Assembly (NCBI GenBank): GCA_036346355.1
Contig: CM070583.1
Span: 8,246,001 to 8,310,000 of the forward strand
Reading direction: 5' to 3'
DNA length: 64,000 nucleotides
DNA from: Rhipidocladum racemiflorum
Taxonomy: Eukaryota > Streptophyta > Magnoliopsida > Poales > Poaceae
Notes under the pieces: model-generated
The model's database searches: none
The model's input: the letters and a program-made list of their open reading frames with translations, nothing else
What the model was told of the DNA's origin: nothing
Made by a program: the position numbers and the translations under genes
Shown: positions 33,429 through 46,485 of the stretch, piece by piece
How positions within the stretch are numbered: the first letter of the stretch is position 1
How the letters are laid out: each line of letters begins with the position of its first letter

Positions 33429-34140
33429 CGCCAATGAGTGGTCCTGGTGAATCGCAAGTCTGGCAAGAAGCATAGGAAGAAGAATTGCCATCTTCTCTAT
33501 CTTTGGCACAAGTCGTAGCTGTGCAGACTCATCTGCTGGAAAGACTGGTGCGAAATGCGGAGAGTGTCTGTGTCACAGTTTTCAACGGTATGGCAGCTGT
33601 GCAGCCAAATTCTCGTCTGGTTGAGTTCCAACAAACTTGTCCACCTAACTTCTCATTGACATTAGATCCTTTGGATGCTGACGATCGGTTTCTCGATATC
33701 GAGTCTAAGCTCGATCTTATGAGGTGCACAGATGAGAAAAGGTGTAGATGCTGCCTACTGTCTTCAAAGTGATGCTATTGCATGGTGGGATAATTCTAAA
33801 GCAAATTGTCAACCTGGCCAAGTCATTACTTGGGAAGACTTTAATAGAGCCTTCTGTGCAGCACATATTCTTTTCTGCTTGCTGGAGATAAAGAAGCGAG
33901 AGTCTTATAATCTCAAGCAAGGGTCCATGTCAGCAATGGACTATCTCCACAAGTTCAATTACTTGGCTTGCTATGTCGCAGATGATATTCTGAGTGAAGC
34001 CGAAACTTTCTCTCTCGGGAGCATCCCAATGAAGAGATCACGTATTCACTCATAACTCATGACGTCCCCAATGTGCAAACGTTGGTCGATAAAGTGATTC
34101 GCATTGAAGACAGCGCGAAGGCAGTCCAGGAAAGCTGAAA
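33429..34140 (+). pseudogene. Degenerate gag of family B
   Basis: The core gag domain is readable in two frames: PLDADDRFLDIESKLDLMRC (33668-33730) and, after a frameshift, AIAWWDNSKANC, TWEDFNRAF and MSAMDYLHKFNYLA (33732-34055). The domain then breaks off. It is the structural protein of the element whose integrase remnant follows directly. Confidence 0.8.
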
Positions 34141-34159
34141 GCATATGTGGTTAGCCAAA

Positions 34160-35065
34160 AGTCAGCAAGCGCGGGTCCTGTAAGGCCGTGCGCAGGGTTA
34201 GCCATAACTCCATTTGATGACACCATCTATAATGGAGCCAAACTTGCAGAACTTTACCTGAACCACATTGTTCGACTACATGGTGTCCCCAAGGTCATTG
34301 TGTCTGACCGTGGAACCCAATTCACGTCGTGGTTCTGGAAGAATCTGCATGAACTTCTTGGGATAAAGCTGTTCTTCAGTATGGCTTACCATCCTCCGAC
34401 CGATGGACAAACCGAGAGGACAAATCAAGTCCTAGAAGACATGCTGAGAGCTTGCGTGTTGTCCTACAACATGAAGTGAGAGAAGTGTTTAGCCTTCGCT
34501 GAATTCTCCTACAACAACAGTTACCAAGCAAGTCTCCAAATGTCGCCGTTCGAAGCACTTTATGGAAGAAAGTGCCAAACACCTCTGTTCTGGTCAGAAG
34601 TCGGCGAAAGACAGTCCTTCAACCCTACGGTGATCCAAGAGGCCAAGGATCATGTGAAGCTGATTCGGGATCGATTGAAAGATGCCTAGTCGAGGCAGAA
34701 GAGTTATGCCGACAACCGTCGCCGTGAGCTGAGTTTTGATGTAGGCGATTTCGTCTATCTAAAGGTCTCGCCGCTATGTGGCACTCGTCAATTCCAAGTT
34801 CGTGGGAAGTTAGCGCCATGGTACGTCGGTCCGTACCACATTCTTGCAAGGAAAGGTGAAGTTTCTTATCAGATAGAACTTCCACCTCAGCTTTCTGAGG
34901 TACACGACATATTCCACCTCAGTTGAAGAAGCTGAGCGTCTCACTTGCAATCAAGTCATCAAAATGCTCAAAGTCCAGTGGAGTAACCACACCCAGGAGG
35001 AAACCACCTGGGAGCGTGAAGATCGTCTTAAAGCTGAGTTCCCCTCCTTTTTCGCCAAAGCTGTC
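34160..35065 (+). pseudogene. Integrase and chromodomain remnant of family B
   Basis: Integrase starts abruptly in the catalytic core (AELYLNHIVRLHGVPK, SDRGTQF, TDGQTERTNQ), so the zinc domain and first catalytic Asp are missing. A TGA (34477) and a TAG (34687) interrupt the frame, and a frameshift precedes the chromodomain-like tail (QWSNHTQEETTWE). The gap between gag and this fragment means protease, RT, RNase H and half of integrase were deleted, so the copy is non-autonomous. Confidence 0.88.
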
Positions 35066-35089
35066 TAATCTCGAGGACGAGATTATTCT

Positions 35090-35104
35090 AAGGGGGGGGG
35101 TAGG
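35090..35104 (+). other. Polypurine tract of family B
   Basis: AAGGGGGGGGGTAGG lies directly upstream of the LTR start at 35107. Confidence 0.85.
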
Positions 35105-35106
35105 AT

Positions 35107-35633
35107 TGTAACACCCGTGTTCTGTAATTAAGCTTAATGAAGCTAATTAAGTGTTTATTAGTGCTCTGACTAGTTTTCGAATCTTGATTTGGAATTATTC
35201 GCCTTTGATTTCCTTCGTCGTTTCGTTCATTCGTTTCCCCTGATCGGAGCCCCTGGATTCAATTTCGGGTGAAATTTCGATTCTTGTAGGTTAGAACCCA
35301 AACTGAAGTTTCTAAACCTTCATTAGGATCCCCCGAACCTATTCTAATAGTCCCCAACGTAGTTGGTCAAGCGCCGTTGTGAAAGTTGCGAAAGTTGCGA
35401 AATTCAGAACTTTCAATTTCTTTGGAGGCGGCGATCACAGCCTATAATCGCGATACTTCGCCTAGCGGCGATCGCCATTTCGGCGGCGTCTTGTCGGCCG
35501 AAGCGTCTGGAACGGGGACAGAGCCTTGTTTCACACATTGTCGGCCATGCCTCATCTCCTCGGTTCCCATGCGCCCCCAGGCGTTCAAGAAGCAGGAGGA
35601 GAGCCTCTCCACTCCTCCCTCTTCCTCAATCCC

Positions 35634-35678
<45 letters not shown>

Positions 35679-35718
35679 CCCTCTCACTCTCCATTTCTTT
35701 CTCCAAACCGAGCTCTTG
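35107..35718 (+). repeat. 3' LTR of family B, truncated
   Basis: It starts TGTAACACCCGTGTTCTG and matches 6318-6660 for ~350 bp. It then runs through a GC-rich leader and a (CT)n microsatellite (about 35645-35676) until it is cut at 35719 by an inverted family A LTR end. Confidence 0.8.
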
Positions 35719-36335
35719 TCGGGACCTGAATTTGCAAATCCGGACCCTCTGTGTATTCAGCACTAGTCCAGGATCACGCTAGTGCACACAGTCTCAACAT
35801 CGGTAAATATCACAATCATACACATCGATAATAGTAAAGTACTTTATTTAAAAGGGGAAATATATCGGGTTCCTCGACCTTATGGTCAAGTTACAAAAGT
35901 ACGCCTCGCATGGCAAAAACTTATTAAAAGAAATAAACTACAGCGGAATAAAAGCATCAACGTGGCGCCATCCAGTATACCACAGGCAACTGACTGGGCT
36001 CGCTCCCTAGATAGACGGTTCCTCCTGAAGTTCCTCCTCCAAAGCTGGCGTTGCTTCTTCTTCAACTGGTGTTGTATTGTTGCAAGGGGTGAGTACTTGG
36101 TACTCAGCAAGTCATGCACAGAATGCAAACTAATATTCTACATGCATGGCTTAGTACAAAGCAATGTTTCATGGTTCATTTGCAGTAGAACAGCAATTAA
36201 CAAGTAGCATAAGTAGATTCGAAAGCGGTAAAAACAATTATACTATTAATAACTTTTCCAGGAGTTAAGGAAACACCTTCCCTTTTTCCTAATCCACATT
36301 TCCATCAACGTCATCAATAAACCCAATCCATTGTT
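35719..36335 (-). repeat. LTR tail fragment, family A, minus strand
   Basis: TGTCGGGACC at 35719 is the reverse complement of the family A LTR end, and similarity runs ~600 bp. The fragment keeps exon b (36065 down to a stop at 36007) and the hairpin (36090-36106). The rest of the LTR is missing. Confidence 0.88.
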
Positions 36336-37180
36336 CAAGTTGTGAATGGGTGTAGCTTGGAGCTCTAGGCAGAAGTTCAACTTAACAGTCTCTGCTGAAA
36401 CACTGGTATATCAAACAATATTGAGTATTGGTAAATCTCTAAATGGGCATTTGAGATCTGGTGGGGGATTGTTGGAATATAGTTGGCTTGGCTCATGTAA
36501 AGGCCAACTAATTCCAAAGGAAATCTCAAAGGCCCATGTGGGAGCATGAGGATGGTGGAACCCTTTAGTCCCATATTGCTAGTGGAAGGGGAGGAACACT
36601 TGTGGCTCTCTATATAAACTACCTATAGGCCACCACCAGGAGTGTGCTTGAGGCATGAGAGGGGTTAGAGTTTTGCCACCTCTCGCTGTTGCACTACCAC
36701 CGTAGCCTTCTCCATTCCGAGCGCCGGCGTGCACCTGCGATCGGGAGAGTAGGTCTCCGGAACCCTTCGCCTTCGAGATCCTGCACCGGGAGAGGGCGAA
36801 TAAGGTTTTTGGGAAGCGCTTCGCACGACTGCTCAAGATCTTGACCACGGGTCGTCTTCCTGTTCTTGCTGCCAGGCGTCGCAGTGAGCGGCTCCTGCAA
36901 CGTGCCATCAATAACGTCGTCCACGTCAACGTCGCGACTGCACCAGCCGCGGCATCTGCATCTTCTTCTGCTCAGTACGTTCGATCTGTCCTAATCTCGT
37001 GGTTAATCATGTTTAACAAGATGGACTTGTTGTTCGTGCTGTCTAGTATGGTAGAGAAATACATGCTAGTTTCTATGATGTTGTTCATGATTTATATTCA
37101 AAATTTAATCTGGAAATTGTCTAATTACTCAACAATAGATTTAGTATGTCTTTCCTTTTTCAATCAAGAAAAAAAATAGC
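36336..37180 (+). mobile_element. Copia-type element: 3' end and LTR
   Basis: A purine tract (GGTGGGGGAT) is followed at 36471 by TGTTGGAATATAG, a classic copia LTR start. TATATAA at 36611 sits where an LTR TATA box belongs, followed by a GC-rich leader. The LTR end was not identified and no pol was seen, so the right boundary is approximate. Confidence 0.65.
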
Positions 37181-38224
37181 TTTCCTTTTTCAATCAAGAT
37201 CGATATTCGATATTCCCGTTCAGCTGCCTGAGAAAAAGAAATAAACCTATTATTTTGTTTATTCAAGTAATATTACGCTGCACCGATCTCAACAGATTAC
37301 ACCTACGCTGTAATTCAATTCTTTCCTTCTTTAAAAAAAGAAGATTCCGTTTGAAATTTCAAAACTGTATGCTTCAAGGTTTTTTGATTTTACATATGTA
37401 TGAATGCTTGTATGATATTATCTGCATGTGTAGATTTTATCACTTTTTTTCATTATTTTTAAATGATCTTTTATTCATATTTGTATCTATGAGTTCTATT
37501 ATTTCTTTCGGAATTGTTTTCTCTTTTTCGAAGTTTATTATTTTTTCCTTTTTTATTTTTTAAAGATTTTTCTAATTTTTTTAGATTTTTCTAAATTTTT
37601 TTTACTTTCTTGAATGTTAGGGAATTTTATCCCTATGGCTTCCAAATGGTGGGTGGGAATATTTCCCTTGAGGGGAAATTATCCCTAGGGGTTAGAGGGG
37701 ATTTCATGTGCCATTAAAATCCCTCTAGGATGAAATATTCTCTAGATTTTATTTCCCTAGCATCCAAACATGCCCTTAGGGTATAGACTTAGCGTTAGCT
37801 CTGGTGAGGCTTGTGAGAATTTGGCTATTCTAGTTTGTAAGTGATGAACTAATGGCTCACAAATTGTTAGAAGATTTTGATTAAGGGGAAATATTTAATA
37901 AATTCTGACTTCAGTTTTTGCCCTTTTTTTGCATTAGTAATATGTTTAACAAAGTTTTAATTCTTCCCCAGTTCAGAGTACTATAGGCAGAAGAACAATG
38001 ATTGACTCATCTTCCTGCTCACAAATTCTAGATAGAAAACTAAGTATATATCTCACACATACTAGTAGCCTCCTATTGATAAAAAACTAAGGATATATCT
38101 CACACATACAAGAATATATTTTCTTGACAGTTGTAACCTTTGTAATTAAATTTTAACAACATGCATCACAACTAATTTAGGCCTATTGACAGGGAGCTCT
38201 ATCTTTTCACACACAAATTGAGGT
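37181..38224. other. AT-rich gene-free region with a MITE-like segment
   Basis: No gene is visible. From about 37600 to 37777 the sequence has TCCCTA/TAGGGA repeats and ends CATCCAAACATGCCCTTA, which resembles a Tourist/PIF-Harbinger MITE terminus. The opposite end is unclear. A 40-bp phrase is repeated at 38035 and 38080. Confidence 0.4.
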
Positions 38225-38279
38225 GCCGACAGGTAAACGGATATGCCCGCGGGCAACGGGTATGGGCGATATTTTTCGT
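38225..38279. mobile_element. Split hAT-like element, left piece
   Basis: GGATATGCCCGCGGGCAACG and the GGGTATGGGCGAT that follows match the style of the sequence at 58403-58490, which ends TTGCCATCCCTA, a hAT-type terminus. The two pieces flank the solo LTR 38280-58384 and would join across the TTCGT/TTCGC duplication. Confidence 0.5.
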
Positions 38280-38810
38280 TGTAACATCCTCAGTTTCGCC
38301 TTCTGGAGAAAATCTAATTTAAATTAATTAAATTAAAAACTGGAGTTTATTTGGTGTTTATATTAACCTGGCATCCTTTCCCATCCAAAATCGGGATTCA
38401 ATTCCCTTCCGTTCGAAAAATCGAATTTCTAGATTCCCGCCGGTACCCGAAATTTCACCCGAGTCCAAAAATGCTCCAAAAATCCCAAAACCACTTCAAT
38501 TATGTCCCAAATATTCCAAAATGATTTTTGGAATGATTCCCCGAATTTTTGTACGTTCGCTCCTATTTTATCTCGCACGCTTTTGTTTAATGCCCGCAAT
38601 TCGCGCATGAATATTCAATTCCACAAATTTCATCCAAATTCCGCGAAACCAATTTTATTGGGTTCCAAATATTCCAAAATGGTTCTAGGAATTTTTCCGG
38701 AATTTCTAGACCATTTTTCCTAATTTTTCTCTTGGGCGGTTCATTTACGTAACTCTTGGCCAATCACGCGCTGCCACGTGGCATGAATAGTGCCTTCTTC
38801 AACCTCTAGC

Positions 38811-41800
38811 CAGGGTTTCATAAACCGTCGATAATCGCACGATTATCGTGATTATCGCGCGTATCGCACCGACTCGATAGCCCAAACCGACAGGAAAATC
38901 GCCGAATTTGAACTTCAAATTTAAAAATTTTGTAAAATTTGCAAAAATTTATCCAAAATATCTCCAAAAATAGTATTAACAATGTTATGACATATAAGAT
39001 GAAATTTAGATGAAATCACGAATTTTTGGACACATTTTGTAGCCAAAACCGAATGAAATAAAAAAGAAAAAGGAAAACAAAAACAAAAGCTACTGTACCT
39101 TGTATTGTGGGCCTCAAAGCCCATCAGCCTGCCACGGCCCACGAACATGGATGGAGGTTTTTAACCGGTTTTGCAGGCTTCCGACAGGACTGAGACAATT
39201 ATTGAGCTCCACAGTTCGTTCTCTTGCGATCCCCTCGCTGCTCGGCGGATCTCAATACGGCCTTAAAACCGAGCTTGAAGCTGCGAAAATCGTCGATTCT
39301 GCGGCGAAAATCGACAGGAGCGCAGCGAAAATCGAAGATCGGCTGAGAAGCTTCCAGCTGCAGCGATTTTCCCAGAGATTTGCGTGATAATCGAGGTATT
39401 ATATCGATAATCGCACGGTTTTTTCGGTTTTTTGTTGGGGCTAGTTCAGTATATTTCAACACTATATATGAATGTGAACTGTAATCAAATCGACGGAGGT
39501 GTAGACATTGTCAATGCAAAGACAGAATCGATTGTGGACGGACTAAGTTATCTGATGTCGTGGGTTAGTGATAGTTAATTGCCGCCCAACATGACACTCA
39601 TCTGGCTGATGGTCCAAAGACACGGGGCTATCAGCTATCTGACCATAGATTAAATTCCTCGGCTTAGTGTTGAAATATGTTTCTTGCCGAAAGTACAAGG
39701 CCACTCATGAGGTCAAACTTTATTCTCCATGTATAGCATTATGAGTGGAGGTGTTCTTAAGTTCCTTTACCTATGGTCTTAGATGCATTATTTTGTCTAT
39801 GCATTGATAACCTACAACATACACAATGTGTGAATATAAGAAAAAAAAAACAAGAGAGATATATTAAGCCATGCAAAAGTTCTTCTCAAAGTCAACTGCA
39901 TAAACAAGGGAGTGAAAGAGATGCGTGGCGATTGGGCACAATTGCGTAGGAATTAAGGTACTACTAATCTTATCGGCTCACTTGGGAAGAGAATTTCCCT
40001 GATGGAAAGGAAAAAGAACGGACTGGATTTATAGTGATGTTGACCTACCGGTAATGGAAAGTACTAGATGAACAAATGACGTATAGCATTTCAAGGGACT
40101 CACTGCCATTGGTGCGTAGCAACAAGAATAATGTAGTCAAGGAAAAGGCAAGGGCACTATAGCCTAGTAACAGCAAAAGCTTGAGATAATTTACAGTATA
40201 TATGCTAATAGGATGGAGAACTTACCATTTTTGGCACAGTATTATATTTGTATAGAGAACTTAGTGTAATACCTTGATTTAGTGTTTGATATGAAATGTA
40301 GAGAACTAAGTGTAATACTTTGATTTAGCGTTTGATATGAAATGTTGTCGGTCGAAGACTCAGAACTATGAATTGTGTGAATGATTTAGCGTTAGGGTTA
40401 ATGTTCTTAATGCTTATGGTTAGTGTGATCATGAGTGTATTATGCATATCAATTAAGCAATTTCATGTTTGTTGATTACGTGTTGTTCTGCATTAGCAGA
40501 TGTCAGACCAGGGGGACGTTGTGTGGGAGCACGGCGATAAGATTGGGACTGGATTTCGATGTAAGTACTGTCACCAAGAGAAGAAAGGAGGCGGTGCAAC
40601 CCGACTGAAGCACCACTTGGCGGGGCGCGGGAGGAATGTTGTCCATTGCAATCAAGTTCCTAAGGATGTTCGCGAGTACTTTCAGCGCGACCTAGACAGG
40701 GTGAAGGATAAGAGGAAGGGAAAGATAGAGGACAGGCTTAGAAAGGAAGCAGCTGCAGCTTCCCCGCCAAGGAGAAGTGCATATTCAGAGTACACGGGTG
40801 ATGCTAACGAGGAGGACCAACTACAGCATGCCATGGCTGCCTCTAGGGCAGAGGCAGAATTTATCAATCGGGCAGGTGGCAGGTATGAGCACGGTGGAGG
40901 TAGTGGGACCTCTAGAGGGGCTAGAGGAAGTGGCAGTGTGTTGTCGAGGATGTTGCGAAGTTCGACGCAAAGGGAAAGACCGGCTGTGGGGGATTACAAC
41001 ATTGGTACTGCACGTGGCCCTGTGCAAACAAGGATTGATACTGGGCAATGGTCACAAAAGGGGAGGAATGCGAGGCAGGCGATTGGCTCAGCTTGGGCCA
41101 AATTCTTCCACACGGCTGGTATCGCGGGGAGGAAAGCAGACAATCCGTACTTTGTTAGTGCTGTGAGGGAAACTCAAAAATGGGGTAAGTGATCTTTCGA
41201 TTGTGTCCATTTGTATGCGGAGTAATTGCTGACATTTTCATCCATTGTTTTCATTTGTAGGCGAGGGTGTTCCATCTCCAAGTGGGAGAGATATAGATGG
41301 GAAGTACTTAGACGATAACGAATCAGACATACGGGAGAAGATGGCGAAGTTCAAGAAGGAATGGCCTACGTATGGCGTAACAATAATGTGCGATTCTTGG
41401 ACTGGGCCAACACGCATGAGCATTATAAACTTTATGATATATTGCAATGGCACTATGTTCTTCCATAAGTCCGTTGATGCAACGGGCCAAACTTAGGATG
41501 CCTCCTACTTACGCAAGGTACTTGCTTTCATTGTTGCTCTTCTAAATCTGTTGTCACTTGTAAGTATGCATCGTGTAATGCAAGAGATCATTTTGTTTGT
41601 TGATGCAGGAAATTGCTTCAGTCGTTGATGAGGTTGGTCCGAAGAATGTTGTGCAGATTGTCACAGACAATGGTTCTAACTATAAGAAGGCATGCAGACT
41701 CATCACAAGGGAGCACCCCAACATCGTGTGGCAACCTTGTGTAGCCCACACGATTAATTTGATGCTTAAGCAGATTGGAGAGTTTCCTGACCATGCCTCT

Positions 41801-44526
41801 GTCATTGAGACTGCAAGGAAAATCTGTCGATGGCTATATAACCATGCGAAGTTGCATGCTATGATGAAGAAGCATATCGGGGGCGAGTTGGTCAAGTGGA
41901 ATGCTACGCGCTTCGGAACAAACTATATGTTTTTGGATAGTTTCCTTCGTCGCAAGGACAAGTTCTTGCAATGGATGGCCTCGGAGGAATTTCTGTCATC
42001 GCGCTTCATTGATACTGTCGAAGGGAGGTCCGTACACTCTGATCTGTCGAGTTTGGACTGGTGGGATAACCTTCGGTTGGTTGTTTCCTCCGTGGAACCG
42101 TTGTATGCATTCTTGCGTTTCGCTGATCAAGACAGGGTGCCTACGTTGAGCGAGGTACTATTACGGTACAACATCATGCGGCAGGAATATGAAAGCTTAT
42201 TCCACGATGTTCCAGCTACACTCAACAAGTACATAGCCGTCGTGGATCGAAGAATGGCTGACTTAACGCAAGATACTTATATTAATGCCGGTAATGCATT
42301 CTTTTTTGAGAAAACTTGGCTTATACTTGCAGATGTACCTGTACTGACATGTTTCATTCAACTTCATGTAGCTGCTGCCTTGAACCCCCGGACGCACTAT
42401 GCGTACGGTACGACAAACACTTTCTTGCCTAATCTACGAGATGCGTTTGAAGTGTTGGCTGAAGATACTGATAGCGCGGCTCAGGGTATTCTCGAAGCTG
42501 AAGTTTTCAGAAGGAAGATTGGCACATTCGCGGGTGCACTAGCTGCGAAGATGGCACGTGATAATAGAACTTCCCCTGGTATGTTCTTTTTGGCATATTA
42601 AATGTAATAGCACTCTCGTTGGTACTTACTGTGCTCTTTGTTAACTTATAGCACATTGGTGGGGAGTGTTCGGTTCGGACACACCGACACTCCAGAAGTT
42701 AGCCATGCGGATTGTTTCGCATTGCGCTTCTTCCAGCGGGTGCGAGCGCAATTGGAGTACGTTTGCGTTCATCCACACCAAGGTTCGCAACCGCTTATCA
42801 TACAAAAGCTCCATAAGTTGGTGTACGTTAACTACAATCTTCGGCTACAAATACAAGCTGAAGAAAATCAGAGGTGCACAGAGGCAGATGATCCATTCCA
42901 GCGTCTTATGGAGCTTACACTATGCGATGCTGAAAATCCAATCCGCCAGTGGATGGAGAAAGGGAGGTCCAATGCTGATCCCTTGCTTGATGAGGAGGAC
43001 ACAGAGAGTGACACCCCCCTCCCATCGCACATTGTGACGGACCCGGTTGACCCTGTTACATTGCGAAAGCATACTGGCGCTGCAAGCATCCCAGAATGGG
43101 CCGACAAGACAGTGGGTGGTAGTCACACTGGGAAAAGGAAGCACCCAACAGTTACGACAAGGTTTTCCACAAAAAAAAGAGCTCCATCCAAAGAAAAGGG
43201 GAAGGGTCCCCCATATGTCGGTAGTGATGACTCGACTGATAGCACTCCTAGAGACCGTCGAAGCCCCCCATACCAAGAGTCCAATGATAGCAGCTCCAAG
43301 TCGGACAGCGATGGGGGTGAGCCCGGTGATGATACCCCTCTCGCTCCAACTTCCCACTCATAAGGACAACGTCCTATAGAATTTACAGGGGAGTCCCAGT
43401 ACACTCATGCTACACAAGACAGGGATCATGGTGCTCCTCAATCACAAAGGACGACTACTGCAGGAAAGGACCATACAAAAACCCATGCCGCACCACATGA
43501 TAGCTGTAGCTCGTACAGTGCCACGGAGACGCAAGAGAGTTATGGCTCATATGGTGGCTATGACTACGCCATCCCGGATGCTCGTGCACAAACTCCCACC
43601 CGATGGGTCTATGAGTGGCAAGATCCCGACTTTTATGCCTTGTTGTACCAACAGTGGGAAACGACTAGCCCTTGGACGGGTCAAAGTTGGCACGAATACA
43701 AGGCGGAGTTGTTAGCTACACGAGGATTGCTGATGATGTCTACTGAGGAGTACAACACGGCCAACCAAGTGTACACTGGACAATACTACCCGTAGCCCGG
43801 AGGTAGTGTTTTATTTGTATATTTCATTTTATTGCAACTCCATTTTTACTAATTTAGCATCCATGTAGGTCCAACACGATATTTCTATGACAATGGAAGG
43901 ACGACAAAGCTATATGCCAATTGAAAACTTTCATTTTCGGTGAGAAATATTGAAATATTGTTGCTACATGCCTATTCTGGGACAAAGCTATGCCAATTGA
44001 AAACTTTCATGTTAGATTCATGTATGAATATGTGAATGGTAAAATATATGAATGGTATTAACATTGAATGCTATTTATTGTTGCTACATGTCTTTTTTAC
44101 AACTTGAAATTATCTAAAATATAGCAAAGGTCATGCCAATTTTTTTTTATTTTTTTACCATCGTTGTGCTATTTATATTCTCCTATTCTTTCCATATTTT
44201 TTAATGTATTTATAACATTTATTGTCATTTTTTCCTTGTTTTTACAAATTACTAGCATTTTTTCAGCTTTTTTAACTATTTTTTTGTAAATTTTCTCAAA
44301 TTTTTTCAGTTTTCCTTCACACCGTCGATTTTCCACAATATATCGTCGATAATCGCTGCATATCGCACGATTTTCGGTAGTTTCCGGTCGGTTTTGTAAT
44401 TTTTCCACTCGTTTTGGCTTCGTTTGGGTATTTATGCGATTTCTAGCGATTTTCCAGCGAAAATCGACGACAATCGGTACCGCTAGGGTTGCGAAAATCC
44501 CCCCAAAAACGATATTGCAAACCCTG
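38811..44526 (+). mobile_element. hAT transposon, 5.7 kb, with transposase gene
   Basis: The left end CAGGGTTTCATAAACC and right end GCAAACCCTG give an 8-bp perfect terminal inverted repeat CAGGGTTT. The flanks CCTCTAGC (38803-38810 and 44527-44534) are an exact 8-bp target duplication, the hAT hallmark. Subterminal regions on both sides are full of CGATAATCG/CGATTTTC motifs (38826-38880, 39270-39420, 44320-44475), likely transposase binding sites. The element sits inside a solo LTR and carries one transposase gene. Confidence 0.96.
40500..43795 (+). pseudogene. hAT transposase, four exons, lightly damaged
   Basis: Exons by GT-AG sites and frame: 40500-41184, 41261-41517, 41609-42578 and 42652-43795; an AG directly before the ATG suggests a further 5' UTR intron. 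Exon 1 has a BED zinc finger (Cys21, Cys24, His38/39, Cys50). Exon 2 carries the DUF659-like start of the catalytic domain (MCDSWTGPT). Exon 3 has VTDNGSNYKKA and CVAHTINLM. Exon 4 has the hAT dimerisation motif (SSSGCERNWSTFAFIHTKVR). Three lesions are visible: TAG at 41494 in exon 2, a one-base deletion near 42803, and TAA at 43361. Beyond the TAA the frame stays open for 143 codons of Tyr/Gln/Ser-rich sequence to 43795. Otherwise it is well preserved, so inactivation is recent. Confidence 0.9.
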
Positions 44527-46485
44527 CCTCTAGCCATGGAAGAACAGAGAAAGAGCTCAAGCTCTCTCCCATGGTGGTCGCTCTCTTTAATCCTTCGTAT
44601 CTCCCTCAATTCAACTCCAAATCGCGAACCGTCAAGTCCGGTGAATCCGTAGCGACGTCCTCTCTCCATTCCTTGCCATCAATGGCCCGGGATCTCGCCA
44701 GAATTGACGCCGTCGTCCAAAAACCGAAAATGGCATTAATGCTCATAACTCGTGCGTTTCTTCATCAAAGCACGCACTTCCACCTCCCATATCTTCGTGT
44801 TGACATCCTCTTCCCGATGGTAGCACCCATTCTCCGCCTCTCCAACTCGTTCATCCGCTAGAACAAGAAAACCGACGCCGGGTCATATTTTCGGAGTTCA
44901 TCGTGTTCTTGGCCATAGATCTCTCTCCGGTGGGTCTTTCTCGACTCCGGTGGGTTCTTTGTGACCGTGAGGAAGTCTAGCATCTAACCTTTCAATCAAT
45001 TTTAGGATCCCTCAAGATTTGGAGATGAATTTCGCGTTTTGGTCATTTCGGTCGGTGCTCCGTTCGTCGCCAAATTCGTCGTCTCCGGTGAGTTTGGATC
45101 CAATTCCTTGCCCCTATAGATCCCTAAGGTTGTCCTCTAGATGATTCATAAATTTATTCGATCAAGTTTCATGCAAAAATGGGCGAAAATCTGGTTTTTT
45201 TGAAGTTTTTGGAGCCTCTGTTAGTTTTGGGCGTGCCCAGCGTTCGGCCCGGCCATGCCGCCGTCAGCCTTGCGCCGCCCCCTCACGCGCCACCCCCCAA
45301 GCTTCTTCTCACCTCCCGTGGCCATGGCTAAACCCAAGGTTGAAGACAACCCTTTAGACAATGACATCATGGGCCCACATGCAAGAGACCCAAGCCATGC
45401 CAAAAATCACAAAAAATGGAAATGGAATATTCCAGGGAATATTCCTCGTTTTCCAATTTTTCCAAAATTCAAACTTCGAAAGCTCATATCTTCTCCGTCC
45501 GAACTCCGATTGACTCCGTTCAAATTTCTAAATTCATCTAAAATCAAGATCTACCTGTCAGTACGACTTTTGTAATTTTTGGATTTTATTTATTTTCTTG
45601 TATTTATTTATTGCCTCGTTTTGCGCGTAGCCGAGGACCCCGCCGAGACCGTCGATCCTGCCGCCGGACTTCCCTCGTTCGATGACCTCACCGTGACTGA
45701 AGGCAAGTCTCCTTGACGCATGTTGAACCTATGTTTATAAATGCGTTTACAAAGTTTTATAACTTGCATGCTATGTTTATAACCATATGTCAAATATAAG
45801 TGCATAGTTAATCCGAATTGTAATTACCTCCTTTGTTATCGACATCCATGTTATTTGTAACCCTAGGACAATTGCTATGCCATGTGTATGCTTATATGGT
45901 ACCCTTTGTGCAATAGTACGGTAGAATTGCTTAGGACCATTATCGATGAAAACAACCCATGTGTGGGATTACTCAAAAATAATGATTTCAAACGTGATTT
46001 GGAAATGATTATTTGAGTTTGGTACTGTTTTTATAAAATAAAAAGAGAAGGACAAATGGTTTGGACTTGGGCGGAATGGATTGTCGGGTGGGTGCGGATG
46101 GAGCACTAGTTGTCTTGTGCAAGTGCCGCCCCAAGTCAATTAAGGACCGACGCTTATGATTGTCCATTCTAAGCATAACCGTACTACCACATGTCTATAA
46201 TGGTACGACCTGGCTAACTAATCTGTAGAAACCTAACTTAGACTCACCAAATTGTGGAATGTGAGTGCCGGATAGAGGCAATGTCGTTTTTCTCACACGG
46301 CGCAAGAGGGGGCTTCTGTACTGGGCGGATGGAACCCTAACAGCGGTGAAACCTCAGCGGGTGGGTCGGGTTAGGTGTATACATTGTAACGGCCTTATCA
46401 TGATCTCTCTGCCGGCACACCAAAGGAAGTGTGTCAATAGCTTGGCATCAAGAGATGATCATGTCTTGTGGGTAAAGTTGTACAC
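44527..46485 (+). repeat. Middle part of solo LTR G
   Basis: It continues the LTR after the hAT insertion. It has a GC-rich leader with donor-like CCG|GTGAGT (about 45089), exon a at 45631-45702 (acidic, phase 1, ends AG|GCAAGT), and then AT-rich sequence up to GTGGGTAAAGTTGTACAC where the Tat element inserted. Confidence 0.75.

Noticed and set aside
35363..35782. Open frame with poly-Ser/Leu
   Set aside because: Produced by the (CT)n microsatellite in a truncated LTR.
37255..37563. 102-codon Phe-rich frame
   Set aside because: T-rich sequence yields Phe/Leu/Ile codons; no start context or homologue is recognised.
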